A stretch of 64,000 nt of DNA from Paramixta manurensis (GCF_013285385.1 NZ_CP054212.1:2170001-2234000), one strand, 5' to 3'; counted from the first letter of the stretch, positions 25,746 to 34,406 are shown. Numbers and translations: made by a program. The notes: generated by a model from the letters alone, not told the origin.

Positions 25746-26948
25746 TCAGTTATTGGTTGCCCGACAGACAGTCGATACCGGCCTCTGCGCCTCGTTCTGA
25801 CGTTGAAATTGTAGTGCAAAACCGAGTAATGCCAACCCGATAGTTGATAACATTACGCTGGTGGTCGTCAGCAGAGTATGTTCAATCAGTGATGAGACCG
25901 CCAGACTGGCGAGAAAACAGAGCCCCAACTGCAGCATATTCTGTAACGCTGCCGCTTTGCCGGTGTCTTGCGGGAAGGGCAGCAGCGCGTTGGCAACCAC
26001 AATCGGATACAGAGCGCCATTAGCCATTGCCATGCCGCAGAAAGGTATCAACAACCCCACTAACGTGACATGGCCGGTAACCGCAACGGTAAAAATGCTC
26101 GCGACGCTCAGAGTATAGAGGGCGAGTAGCCACGGCAGTAAGCTTTTACTCTGCAGATGGTTTAGCGCCGTACGGCAACCGAACCCGCCAATCAGAAACG
26201 CGATGGTTTGTGGCACATAGCTCAAGCCGATATCTCCTGGGGTGAGACCCAAGTCGGCAAGAATAAACGGCGAACCGGTGAGCCAGGCGAAAAAGCTGGC
26301 GGAGCAGGCCGCATAGATCAACACGTTTCCGCTATATACGCGTGAGGCCAGCAGAGAAAGCACGCTGGCTTTTTTCTGTGATTCATCGACCGGCTGGCGG
26401 GTGTTTTTCAGCGAAAGTGTCGCTAACAGCAAAGCCAGTGCGGTCAATAATAAAACCAGGAAAATGCTACGCCATGAGAAATGGTTTAGCAGCCAGGCGC
26501 CTAGCAGCGGCGCCAGCGCGGGAGAAAGCGCCACCAGCGGCATAATGGTCGCGAAGACGCGATTGGCTTGTGGCCCGGCATAGCGATCAACCACCAGCGC
26601 TTGCCAACTTACCGCCGCCGAACAGACCCCGACCGCCTGGATAAAACGTAGCGCCAGCAGCAATGTGGCGTCTGTCACCCACAACATGCCTGCACAACCA
26701 ACAATAAACAGACTTAACCCGGCGAGCAGAACGGGTTTGCGGCCAATGCGATCGGAAACCGGCCCCCAGATGAGTTGCGCACAGGCGAAACCGGCCAGGA
26801 AGATGCTCAGACTGGCGCTAATCGTACCGGGGTGCGTTTGCAAGTCCTGCTGCATCGCGCCGAAAGCGGGGAGATACATATCGGTGGCGAGAAAGCCCAA
26901 CATGCTCAGTAGGGCGAGGTACAACAAAAATCCTTTCGATCTCATCAT
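25746..26948 (-). CDS. punC: purine nucleoside transporter PunC, MFS (Bcr/CflA type)
   Basis: 400 residues (E. coli YdhC/PunC 403). Inner-membrane major facilitator with twelve predicted helices; signatures SDRIGRKPVLLAGLSLF between helices 2 and 3, RFIQAVGVCSAAVSWQALV, and SASFFAWLTGSPFIL. E. coli YdhC was originally classed as a drug efflux homologue and later reported as a purine nucleoside transporter under PunR control. Divergent from punR across 117 bases and near purR, which fits the purine role. Substrate not testable from sequence. Confidence 0.87.
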   Translation of the reverse strand: MMRSKGFLLYLALLSMLGFLATDMYLPAFGAMQQDLQTHPGTISASLSIFLAGFACAQLIWGPVSDRIGRKPVLLAGLSLFIVGCAGMLWVTDATLLLALRFIQAVGVCSAAVSWQALVVDRYAGPQANRVFATIMPLVALSPALAPLLGAWLLNHFSWRSIFLVLLLTALALLLATLSLKNTRQPVDESQKKASVLSLLASRVYSGNVLIYAACSASFFAWLTGSPFILADLGLTPGDIGLSYVPQTIAFLIGGFGCRTALNHLQSKSLLPWLLALYTLSVASIFTVAVTGHVTLVGLLIPFCGMAMANGALYPIVVANALLPFPQDTGKAAALQNMLQLGLCFLASLAVSSLIEHTLLTTTSVMLSTIGLALLGFALQFQRQNEAQRPVSTVCRATNN

Positions 26949-27065
26949 TAAACAACTCTTTTATTATTACAGGTGATTTTAACGCCGCAGAGTGTAAAGG
27001 GGTGCAAGAGTGCTTGTGAAACGCTAATATTTGCACATTGCTATCAAAAAAATTGCAGGCAAAAA

Positions 27066-27983
27066 ATGTGGTCTGAATATTCTCTCGAAGTACTTGATGC
27101 CGTTGCGCGTACTGGCAGTTTTACCGCAGCGGCAAATGAGCTTCATCGCGTTCCCTCCGCCGTCAGTTATACGGTACGGCAACTGGAGGAGTGGTTGGCG
27201 GTAAGCTTGTTTGAGCGGCGGCATCGCGATGTGGTTCTGACCGATGCCGGCGCGCTATTTATTCGCGAAAGCCGTGGTGTTATCAAAAAAATGCTTGCCA
27301 CGCGGCGTCAGTGTCAGCAGGTAGCTAATGGCTGGCGAGGTCAGTTGAGCATTGCGGTCGATAGGATTGTAAAACCACAGCGAACGCGTCAACTGGTGTT
27401 GGATTTTTACCGCCACTTCCCGGATATGGAACTGCTGGTTTCACCGGAAGTCTTTAATGGGGTTTGGGATGCGCTGGCAGATGGGCGAGTTGAAGTGGCT
27501 ATTGGGGCAACTCAGGCCATTCCGGTCGGTGGCCGTTTCGCCTTCCGCGACATGGGCACCCTGAACTGGCGTTGCGTGGTAAGCGCCACACACCCATTAG
27601 CCAGCTATCGCGATGTGCTGGATGATGAAGTCATTCGCGCCTGGCCATCACTGGTACTGGAGGACACCTCACGCGCCTTACCGCGACGAACCACTTGGAC
27701 GTTGGACAATCAGCGGCGTCTGGTGGTACCGGATTGGGAAACCGGGTTCGATTGCTTACAGGCCGGGCTTTGCGTCGGGATGGTGCCCGGGCACTTCGCC
27801 GCGCCGTGGTTAGCCGCGGGGCATTTGCATGAGCTAAATCTGGCGACACGTTTTCCCGACAGCCCCTGCTGCGTGAGTTGGATCGAGCAGGATACGTCTC
27901 CGGCGCTGACATGGTTATTGAGCTATCTTGGCACCGGAGAGACGTTGAATGAGGAGTGGTTACGTGAAGAGAAGGGAACCTAA
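27066..27983 (+). CDS. punR: LysR-type regulator PunR
   Basis: 305 residues from ATG 27066, chosen because MWSEYSLEVLDAVARTGSFT matches the E. coli YdhB/PunR start; the frame is open 31 codons further upstream without a ribosome site. N-terminal winged helix-turn-helix (FTAAANELHRVPSAVSYTVRQLEEWL) and C-terminal periplasmic-binding-like effector domain. In E. coli PunR activates punC in response to purine nucleosides. Convergent with purR. Confidence 0.88.
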   Translation: MWSEYSLEVLDAVARTGSFTAAANELHRVPSAVSYTVRQLEEWLAVSLFERRHRDVVLTDAGALFIRESRGVIKKMLATRRQCQQVANGWRGQLSIAVDRIVKPQRTRQLVLDFYRHFPDMELLVSPEVFNGVWDALADGRVEVAIGATQAIPVGGRFAFRDMGTLNWRCVVSATHPLASYRDVLDDEVIRAWPSLVLEDTSRALPRRTTWTLDNQRRLVVPDWETGFDCLQAGLCVGMVPGHFAAPWLAAGHLHELNLATRFPDSPCCVSWIEQDTSPALTWLLSYLGTGETLNEEWLREEKGT

Positions 27984-28033
27984 CGCCCATCGCGTCGTGT
28001 TGCGGACAGCGGCGCTGCCCGCAGCATTAAGCG

Positions 28034-29059
28034 TTACCGCCGGTAATCAAGGAACGGGCCATCGGCAACCGAGCGGCGCTCGACCAGATGGGGATGAACT
28101 TCAATAGTTTGCGGCTCTTCGCGTTTGTTGATAATACGGTCAAGCAGCATATCGAAAGCGGTTTCGCCTAACTGCTCTTTAGGCTGGTGTACGGTGGTCA
28201 ATGCTGGCGCGAAATAACGCGCGTTGCGCACGTTGTCATACCCGATCACCGAAATATCCTGTGGGACGCGTAACCCCAGTTCATCGGCGGCGCAAATCGC
28301 GCCCATCGCCATAATATCGCCGCCGCAAAATACAGCTGTAGGCCGCTGTTTTTGCGAGAGAATCTGTTGCATAGCTTGGTAGCCTGATTCTGGCTCAAAA
28401 TCGCCCTGAACAATCCATTCGTTGCGCACCGGGATATTCTCTTCAGCCAATGCTTTCAGAAAGCCGGCGTGACGACCGCCGCCGGTATTTCGCTCCATCT
28501 GGCCGGGAATCGCCCCAATATCACGGTGACCACGCTCAATAAGATAGCGACCTGCCAAATAGCCGCCTTCAAAAGCGTTATCCAGCACCGTATCGGTAAA
28601 GTCGCCGCGTGATTCGCCCCAATCCATCACCACCATCGGAATAGAACGGTTTTCTTCCAGCATTTTTAATAAATCGTTCGGATATTCCGAACACATTACC
28701 AGCAACCCGTCGACGCGTTTTTGCGCCATCATTGACAGGTAGGCCTGCTGTTTTTGCAAATCGTTATGCGCATTGCCAAGGATGAGAGTGTAGCCACGCT
28801 CAAAACAGCGGTTTTCGACCGCCTCAATAATTTCGGCAAAATAGGGCGCTTCGCTTGAGGTGGCCAACAGGCCGATCGACTTAGTGTGATTAACCTTAAG
28901 GCTGCGTGCGACCGCGCTCGGCGAATAGTGCAGCGCTTTAATCGCATCCTGCACCGCTTCCCGCGTCTCTTCGGCTACGAAACGGGTTTTATTGATGACA
29001 TGTGAAACGGTGGTGGTCGAAACCCCGGCGCGTTTCGCCACATCTTTAATTGTTGCCAT
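28034..29059 (-). CDS. purR: purine repressor PurR
   Basis: LacI-family repressor of purine synthesis genes with hypoxanthine or guanine as corepressor. 341 residues, as in E. coli. N-terminal helix-turn-helix and hinge: MATIKDVAKRAGVSTTTVSHVINKTRFV and LHYSPSAVARSLK (hinge helix). Effector domain includes GLLATSSEAPYFAEIIEAV and AVFCGGDIMAMGA. A plausible PUR box upstream implies autoregulation. Divergent from cydH. Confidence 0.95.
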   Translation of the reverse strand: MATIKDVAKRAGVSTTTVSHVINKTRFVAEETREAVQDAIKALHYSPSAVARSLKVNHTKSIGLLATSSEAPYFAEIIEAVENRCFERGYTLILGNAHNDLQKQQAYLSMMAQKRVDGLLVMCSEYPNDLLKMLEENRSIPMVVMDWGESRGDFTDTVLDNAFEGGYLAGRYLIERGHRDIGAIPGQMERNTGGGRHAGFLKALAEENIPVRNEWIVQGDFEPESGYQAMQQILSQKQRPTAVFCGGDIMAMGAICAADELGLRVPQDISVIGYDNVRNARYFAPALTTVHQPKEQLGETAFDMLLDRIINKREEPQTIEVHPHLVERRSVADGPFLDYRR

Positions 29060-29103
29060 TAAAATGGTACTCCTGGTTTATCGCAACTGGCTGATAAACT
29101 GAA

Positions 29104-29119
29104 TGTTAATCGTTTGCGT
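29104..29119 (-). promoter_or_regulatory. candidate PUR box upstream of purR
   Basis: Minus strand ACGCAAACGATTAACA matches the PurR consensus ANGCAANCGNTTNCNT at nine of eleven defined positions, 45 bases before the purR start. The left half-site is perfect, the right one degenerate. Confidence 0.55.
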
Positions 29120-29345
29120 CAATTTAGCTTTTCGACCCGGCGTTATTCATGTTTTAGGGTGGCTTTCTGAGTCATATCAGGAAGGTGGAACACCGGGAAC
29201 AGGCAGCCAACAACCGAATGCGACGGTTGTTGCGCAACGGAAAAACGAAATTCTATCAAGGCTGTGAGCATAAGACGAGATTTTTACCGGCAACTGTGCG
29301 AAAATCTATTCAATTACCCTTTGTAAGGTCTTTCAGGAGCGAAAC

Positions 29346-29435
29346 ATGTCAACCGATCTAAAGTTTTCATTGTTTACAACCGTCGCTGCTTTACTGGTGA
29401 TTGTGGCTTTTAGCCTGACGGCGGTTATGCACTAA
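29346..29435 (+). CDS. cydH: cytochrome bd-I accessory subunit CydH (YnhF)
   Basis: 29-residue membrane peptide read directly from the sequence: MSTDLKFSLFTT followed by one hydrophobic helix and ending TAVMH. It aligns over its full length with E. coli YnhF (MSTDLKFSLVTT...), since renamed CydH, a single-helix subunit of the cytochrome bd-I quinol oxidase. Good ribosome site AGGAG seven bases before ATG 29346. Next to purR, as in E. coli. Monocistronic, with a structured terminator 30 bases downstream. Confidence 0.92.
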   Translation: MSTDLKFSLFTTVAALLVIVAFSLTAVMH

Positions 29436-29464
29436 GCTGGCGAAAATAAAAAATCATTGATGAG

Positions 29465-29512
29465 CTGCACGCCAAATGTTGGGCATCCAACAAAGTAAGG
29501 TGCAGTTTTTTT
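29465..29512 (+). terminator. branched terminator after cydH
   Basis: Outer stem CTGCAC / GTGCAG encloses a second hairpin TGTTGG-GCAT-CCAACA and is followed by T7. A T7 after nested stems is unusual but should end the cydH transcript. Confidence 0.72.
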
Positions 29513-29694
29513 ATGTGCCGACACGCCCCTCGCTGCAGGCATCTTTGAACTATCACGCATAAGAAATGAACGCACACGCCTTCTTCGCTGATTAAGGACG
29601 ACATACCCTGTCTGTTCCGGTTGGAAGCGATCACTCGCCCTCGACTTACCGGCAGCTCATTGGCTGCATTCTCTAACCTGAACAGGAGCAATCA

Positions 29695-30762
29695 ATGCCT
29701 CTCAATCACTTTGTCACACTTGGACGTTCCGGATTGCGCGTTAGCCCATATTGTCTGGGAACCATGACGTTCGGTGAAGACTTCGGCTGGGGAGCCAGCC
29801 CCGAAGAGTCGTTCGCTATGCTTGATGAATATCTGGCGCGTGGAGGAAACTTCGTGGATACCGCCAATATTTATACTGCCGGTCATTCTGAGCAAATTAT
29901 CGGAGATTACCTTACCCAAAATCGCGTTCGGCGCGATGCGTTGGTACTTAGCACTAAGTTCTATTGCAACCTGCACCCGGGCGATCCGAACGGCGGCGGG
30001 GCGGGGCGCAAAGCGCTTATCCAACAATGCGAAGCCTCTTTGAAACGGCTCCAGTGCGACTATATCGATATCTATTGGTTGCACAACTGGGATCGAACCG
30101 CGCCCATTGAGGAGACACTACGCGGTCTCGACGATCTGGTTACCGCCGGTAAAATTCGTTATGTCGGCTTCTCAGACATTCCCGCCTGGAAAACGGCCGA
30201 AGCGCAGATGTTTGCTCAATTTCGGGGATGGGCGCCGATTATTGCGCTCCAGCTTGAGTATTCGCTGCTAGAGCGAACAAGCGAGGGTGAATTGTTCCCG
30301 ATGGCACAAGCGATGGGGATGGGGATCATGCCTTGGTCGCCCCTGAAAAGCGGTTTCCTGAGCGGAAAGTTTAGACGTGGCAACGCAGAGAATGTTGATA
30401 CCAAACGTACCAATCTGGTTGGCGTGCCTGGTGAGGCGGATTACGACATTATTGAAACCGTGGTGGAGGTTGCCTCGCAACTTGGCGCCAGCCCTGCGTC
30501 GGTGGCTTTGGCTTGGGTCCGATCACAATCAGGCGTTAGTTCTACTCTGATTGGCGCACGGCGTCTTGACCAGCTTAAAGCCAATCTGGATTCTCTTGAT
30601 GTGACACTCTCTGCTGAGCAGATGAGTATGCTAAGTAAGGTCTCCAGGCCGAAGCTGAATTTCCCGGCCGACAACAACGCCACCTTGGCACCAATGTTGG
30701 CGTTCTCCGGCATGACCGTCGATGGTAATGCCGTGCCGTCGTTCGAGCGGCGCTCTGATTGA
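29695..30762 (+). CDS. aldo/keto reductase
   Basis: 355-residue NADPH-dependent oxidoreductase of the aldo/keto reductase superfamily (TIM barrel, cytosolic). The catalytic tetrad is intact: Asp55 and Tyr60 (FVDTANIY), Lys88 (STKFY) and His130 (YWLHNWD). The cofactor-binding end includes SSTLIGARRLDQLKANL. Ribosome site CAGGAG precedes ATG 29695. I cannot name the substrate. It stands where E. coli has ydhP and sodB, between cydH and mepH, so it is a local replacement; base composition is close to that of its neighbours. Confidence 0.85.
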   Translation: MPLNHFVTLGRSGLRVSPYCLGTMTFGEDFGWGASPEESFAMLDEYLARGGNFVDTANIYTAGHSEQIIGDYLTQNRVRRDALVLSTKFYCNLHPGDPNGGGAGRKALIQQCEASLKRLQCDYIDIYWLHNWDRTAPIEETLRGLDDLVTAGKIRYVGFSDIPAWKTAEAQMFAQFRGWAPIIALQLEYSLLERTSEGELFPMAQAMGMGIMPWSPLKSGFLSGKFRRGNAENVDTKRTNLVGVPGEADYDIIETVVEVASQLGASPASVALAWVRSQSGVSSTLIGARRLDQLKANLDSLDVTLSAEQMSMLSKVSRPKLNFPADNNATLAPMLAFSGMTVDGNAVPSFERRSD

Positions 30763-30821
30763 AGCCAGTGAGAAGGGGCGTTGCTGCCGAAAACGGGTTA
30801 TGACCTCAGGCGCATAATCAT

Positions 30822-30851
30822 ACCAGCGTCAAAAGCTATTTTGATGCTGGT
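30822..30851. terminator. bidirectional hairpin between the aldo/keto reductase and mepH
   Basis: ACCAGCGTCAAAA pairs with TTTTGATGCTGGT over 13 bp (one G-T) around a GCTA loop. It separates two convergent genes; mepH ends four bases further on. Confidence 0.6.
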
Positions 30852-30855
30852 GGCG

Positions 30856-31635
30856 TTAGCGAATGGTTTTTGGCGTCATCACCCGACGTGCGCCGACATA
30901 GTGCCGTTGCCAATAGTCTTCGGTGAGCTGGCTTATCTGAATATCTTTTCCGGTACGCGGCGATTGAATAAATTTGCCATTACCTAAATAAACCCCAACG
31001 TGGTCAGCGGCACCGCGGTTATTAATGCGGAAGAACACTAAATCCCCTTTTTCCAGCGATTGACGCTGTACCGGCGCGGCATCACGCAAGTGATACATCT
31101 CGTTGGCGGTGCGGGGGATCTTAAATTTAACCAAGTCTTTATAAGCGTACCAAACCAGCCCGCTACAATCGAAACCGGTATGCGGCGAAGTCCCGCCCCA
31201 TTGATAAGGCTTACCTAACTGCCCCATTAATTTATTCATCGCCGTTTCACGCGCTTTCTGATAACGCTCGCGATGCACTTTACTCATTTTCAACGGCCCT
31301 TGCTCGGTGGCGGCGGTCGAAAGCGTATGGCGATACTTACCACGTTGATGCCCGTAGCGTTTGCCCGTTTTTACCGTATGTTTTTTTACCGGCGCTTTGA
31401 GAGAGGCGATTTCTGCTTTAGGTTTTTTCTTGAGTTTAAGTTTCTGGGCAATCGGCAAACGACTTTTTTTCGTGCTGGTTTTTACCTGACGCCGTTTTTT
31501 ACGCTCATCTTCACGTGCGCTTTTCTTATCAATCTTATGATGATTGGCATTAATAGGGGCCTGCGGCGAAGCCTGCGCCACATTGAAGAATAACTGAGCA
31601 AATGCCAGCAAAAAGAGCGTAATGAGTAAACGCAT
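30856..31635 (-). CDS. mepH: peptidoglycan DD-endopeptidase MepH, NlpC/P60 family
   Basis: Periplasmic hydrolase cutting D-Ala-mDAP cross-links during cell elongation (formerly YdhO). Start at ATG 31635 gives MRLLITLFLLAFAQLFF...QASP, a signal peptide; the frame is open 41 codons further upstream but that reads into the leader. 259 residues (E. coli 271). A Lys/Arg-rich linker (about residues 35-105) precedes the NlpC/P60 domain: GTSPHTGFDCSGLVWYAYKD holds the catalytic Cys, and GAADHVGVYLGNGKFIQSP the catalytic His. The C-terminus YVGARRVMTPKT is as in E. coli. Confidence 0.9.
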   Translation of the reverse strand: MRLLITLFLLAFAQLFFNVAQASPQAPINANHHKIDKKSAREDERKKRRQVKTSTKKSRLPIAQKLKLKKKPKAEIASLKAPVKKHTVKTGKRYGHQRGKYRHTLSTAATEQGPLKMSKVHRERYQKARETAMNKLMGQLGKPYQWGGTSPHTGFDCSGLVWYAYKDLVKFKIPRTANEMYHLRDAAPVQRQSLEKGDLVFFRINNRGAADHVGVYLGNGKFIQSPRTGKDIQISQLTEDYWQRHYVGARRVMTPKTIR

Positions 31636-31998
31636 AATCCCGTTACAGGTAAAGCCCTCAAAAAACAGAGAGCGGCCAGAAGAGACAACCCTGCCGTCAG
31701 GCAGGCCCGGACCCAATTCTAATCTAACTTTTTCGCAAAAGGTAAGGTCTTTTTCCATTAATCATTCACTCAGGACAAAAAGCCTGCCAAATGAACAATA
31801 TCAGGCGCTTATCTCACCACAAATATTGCTAACTATTAATCAATTAATGTGGTGAAATGATATCAAAATGTTATTTCTACGGTCACATTTAGCATAATGG
31901 AGCGAAAGGCATTATCCCTGCATAAAATGTCGTTTTCAGTGACCACTAAGAATCGCTACAATAAATAGACACGAAGTGAGCAATTAAGGAAGTCAAAT
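31636..31998. promoter_or_regulatory. mepH-grxD divergent region with inverted repeat
   Basis: 363 AT-rich bases without a supported gene. TCACCACA (31814-31821) and TGTGGTGA (31848-31855) are perfect inverted repeats 26 bases apart. A grxD promoter is plausible: TTTTCA, 18 bases, TACAAT, ending about 31962. Confidence 0.45.
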
Positions 31999-32331
31999 AT
32001 GAGTACTGTTGAAAAAATTCAGCGCCAGATCGCAGAAAACCCGATCCTGCTGTACATGAAAGGTTCGCCGAAGCTGCCAAGCTGTGGTTTCTCAGCTCAG
32101 ACGGTTCAGGCGTTGTCTGCCTGTGGCGAACGCTTCGCGTATGTTGATATTTTACAAAATCCGGACATCCGCGCCGAACTGCCAAAATATGCCAACTGGC
32201 CAACCTTTCCACAATTGTGGGTGGATGGTGAACTGGTCGGCGGCTGTGATATCGTGATTGAAATGTATCAACGCGGTGAGCTTCAGCAACTGATCAAAGA
32301 AACGGCTGAGAAGTACAAAGAAGCAGAATAA
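31999..32331 (+). CDS. grxD: monothiol glutaredoxin GrxD (Grx4)
   Basis: 110 residues (E. coli 115). CGFS-type monothiol glutaredoxin that binds a glutathione-ligated 2Fe-2S cluster, often with BolA proteins, and takes part in Fe-S delivery and iron sensing. The CGFS motif is at Cys29 (KLPSCGFSAQTV); WPTFPQLWVDGELVGGCDI forms the glutathione site. Ribosome site AAGGAAG before ATG 31999. Thematically related to the suf genes in the same window. Confidence 0.95.
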   Translation: MSTVEKIQRQIAENPILLYMKGSPKLPSCGFSAQTVQALSACGERFAYVDILQNPDIRAELPKYANWPTFPQLWVDGELVGGCDIVIEMYQRGELQQLIKETAEKYKEAE

Positions 32332-32339
32332 GTGACAGA

Positions 32340-32357
32340 GGCGGGTGTTTACCCGCC
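32340..32357. terminator. hairpin between grxD and rnt
   Basis: GGCGGGT / ACCCGCC, 7-bp stem with GTTT loop, between convergent grxD and rnt. No T-run on either side. Confidence 0.5.
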
Positions 32358-32367
32358 CTGGTGCAGG

Positions 32368-33042
32368 TTAGAGGGATGCCTCGTCGTCCGGGGCATCTTC
32401 TTCATCCACCGCCAACGGCGGCCAGCCTCCCAAGCGTTTCCAGCGGTTCACTAACTCACAAAATAACGATGCGGTCTGCTCAGTATCATACAGAGCGGAA
32501 TGCGCTTGCGTACTATCGAAAGGAATCCCTGCCGCTTTGCAGGCTTTTGCCAGCACCGTTTGGCCGACAACCAAACCGCTTAGCGCGGCGGTATCAAACG
32601 TTGCGAACGGATGGAAAGGGTTGCGCTTCAGGCCCGCACGCTCCGCGGCTGCCGTCATAAAACTGTGATCAAACGTCGCGTTATGTGCCACGATAATCGC
32701 GCGGTTACAGCCTTGATCCTTAATTCCTTTGCGAACCATTTTGAAAATGGCATGCAGCGCGTCATATTCACTGATTGCACCGCGCAGCGGGTTATGTGGA
32801 TCGATTCCGGTAAAGGCCAGCGCCTCCGGTTGTAGCTGGGCGCCTTCAAAAGGTTCAACGTGGAAATGCAATGTTTCATCCTGCTGCAGCCAACCGTTTT
32901 CGTCCATTTTTAGCGTAATCGCGGCAATTTCCAGCAGGGCATCGGTTTTGGCATTAAAACCGGCCGTTTCCACATCAATCACCACCGGATAAAACCCACG
33001 GAAACGTTCAGACAAGGTGTTTAATGGTTTCGATTCAGACAT
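32368..33042 (-). CDS. rnt: ribonuclease T
   Basis: 3'-5' exoribonuclease that trims tRNA and stable RNA 3' ends; DEDDh exonuclease, homodimer. 224 residues (E. coli 215). Catalytic residues visible: VVIDVETAGF (Exo I Asp, Glu), IIVAHNATFDHSFM (Exo II Asp), and HSALYDTEQTA (Exo III His, Asp). The C-terminal tail (AVDEEDAPDDEASL) is acidic and longer than in E. coli. lhr, which follows rnt in E. coli, is absent here; grxD comes directly. Confidence 0.95.
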   Translation of the reverse strand: MSESKPLNTLSERFRGFYPVVIDVETAGFNAKTDALLEIAAITLKMDENGWLQQDETLHFHVEPFEGAQLQPEALAFTGIDPHNPLRGAISEYDALHAIFKMVRKGIKDQGCNRAIIVAHNATFDHSFMTAAAERAGLKRNPFHPFATFDTAALSGLVVGQTVLAKACKAAGIPFDSTQAHSALYDTEQTASLFCELVNRWKRLGGWPPLAVDEEDAPDDEASL

Positions 33043-33189
33043 CAGGATCTCATTGGTGGAAAAATGCAGCGCGCATTATGGCAAATTTTAAGGTGGCTTG
33101 CAGTAGTGGGAAAAAACAAGGGCAGTCATACTGCCGTTAATCGGTTTATTATTGAATTGAAATAATCTTTACGAAAGGAAGGTTTTCGC

Positions 33190-34347
33190 ATGAAAAAAAG
33201 GTTTCCTTATGCGCTTTTGTTGGCGACGTTTGCCGTCTCCCCACTCTGCAGCGCCGGGCAGCAGGCATTGTCAGAGCAACAAATATCGGCGCTGGTCAAC
33301 CGCACACTGACGCCACTGCTCAAAGAACAGGCGATTCCTGGCATGGCGGTTGCGGTGCTTTATCATGGCAAACCTTACTATTTCAATTATGGCCTGGCGG
33401 AGTTAAATCACCGACGTCCGGTAACGGAGCATACGTTGTTTGAACTGGGTTCATTAAGTAAAACCTTCACCGGCATTCTCGGCGGTTATGCGGTACAAAC
33501 CGGTCGGCTTAACCTGAATGATCCCGTCGCGAAATACTGGCCTGCGCTAACCGGTCAACAGTGGCAAGCGATCACCATGTTACAATTAGCCACCTATACG
33601 GCGGGCGGCCTGCCATTGCAGTTACCGGATAACGTGACCGACGAGAAGTCGCTGTTTAATTATTATCAGCAGTGGCAGCCGCGTTGGACGCCGGGCACCA
33701 AACGTAATTATTCTAATGCCAGCATTGGCTTGTTCGGCGCGCTGGCGATTAAAAACACCGCCTTATCATATGAAGACTTTATGACCCGGCACGTTTTCCA
33801 GCCGTTAAAGCTTACCCACACCTTTATTACGATCCCTGCTGTCGAGCGAACGAATTACGCCTGGGGATATAAGAATGGGCAAGCGGTGCGTGTTTCGCCG
33901 GGAATGCTTGATGCACAAGCATATGGAATCAAATCCACCGCGCACGATATGTTGCGTTTTATGCAGGCCAATATCACGCCCGAACGCGTGACGAACCGCC
34001 AGGTCAGGCAGGCGATTGCGCTGGCGCAGTCTCGTTATTATCAGGCAGGGGAGATGTACCAGGGATTGGGCTGGGAAATGTATAACTGGCCGCTGAACCC
34101 GGAGGTGGTTATTAAGGGCAGCGATAATCAGGTAGCATTAGCGCCACAAAACGTAACCGCCTTAAATCCGGCGCAACCGGCGGTTGCCGCATCATGGGTT
34201 CACAAAACCGGCGCGACCAATGGCTTTGGCGCGTATGTGGCCTTTGTGCCGCAGGAGCAAAACGGTATTGTGATGTTGGCGAATAAAAATTATCCGAATC
34301 GGTTGCGAGTGAAGGCGGCTTACCAGATTTTGCAGGGCTTGCGCTAA
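33190..34347 (+). CDS. ampC: class C beta-lactamase (AmpC type)
   Basis: 385-residue periplasmic serine hydrolase. Signal peptide MKKRFPYALLLATFAVSPLCSA. All class C landmarks are intact: nucleophile Ser88 with Lys91 in GSLSKTF, Tyr174-Ser-Asn176 (YSN), and Lys339-Thr-Gly (HKTGATNGFG). The stretch LATYTAGGLPLQLPD and the C-terminal IVMLANKNYPN are near-identical to Enterobacteriaceae AmpC, so this is a true beta-lactamase and not a generic esterase paralogue. No ampR lies beside it; the upstream gene is rnt, divergent, 147 bases away. Ribosome site AAAGGAAGG. Expression is probably low and not inducible through AmpR, an inference. Confidence 0.93.
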   Translation: MKKRFPYALLLATFAVSPLCSAGQQALSEQQISALVNRTLTPLLKEQAIPGMAVAVLYHGKPYYFNYGLAELNHRRPVTEHTLFELGSLSKTFTGILGGYAVQTGRLNLNDPVAKYWPALTGQQWQAITMLQLATYTAGGLPLQLPDNVTDEKSLFNYYQQWQPRWTPGTKRNYSNASIGLFGALAIKNTALSYEDFMTRHVFQPLKLTHTFITIPAVERTNYAWGYKNGQAVRVSPGMLDAQAYGIKSTAHDMLRFMQANITPERVTNRQVRQAIALAQSRYYQAGEMYQGLGWEMYNWPLNPEVVIKGSDNQVALAPQNVTALNPAQPAVAASWVHKTGATNGFGAYVAFVPQEQNGIVMLANKNYPNRLRVKAAYQILQGLR

Positions 34348-34365
34348 ACGCTTTGCACGCCGCGC

Positions 34366-34397
34366 AGAAAAACAAGCGGGCGCCTGAAGGCGCCCGC
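34366..34397 (-). terminator. terminator of gloA
   Basis: GCGGGCGCC / GGCGCCCGC, 9-bp stem with a four-base loop. On the minus strand it is followed by TTGTTTTTC, so it ends gloA; it may also block ampC readthrough. Confidence 0.72.
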
Positions 34398-34406
34398 ATC
34401 GATCAA

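Noticed and set aside
33043..33189. E. coli-type ampC attenuator
   Set aside because: A GGCAG/CTGCC hairpin is present but no T-run or leader context supports attenuation.
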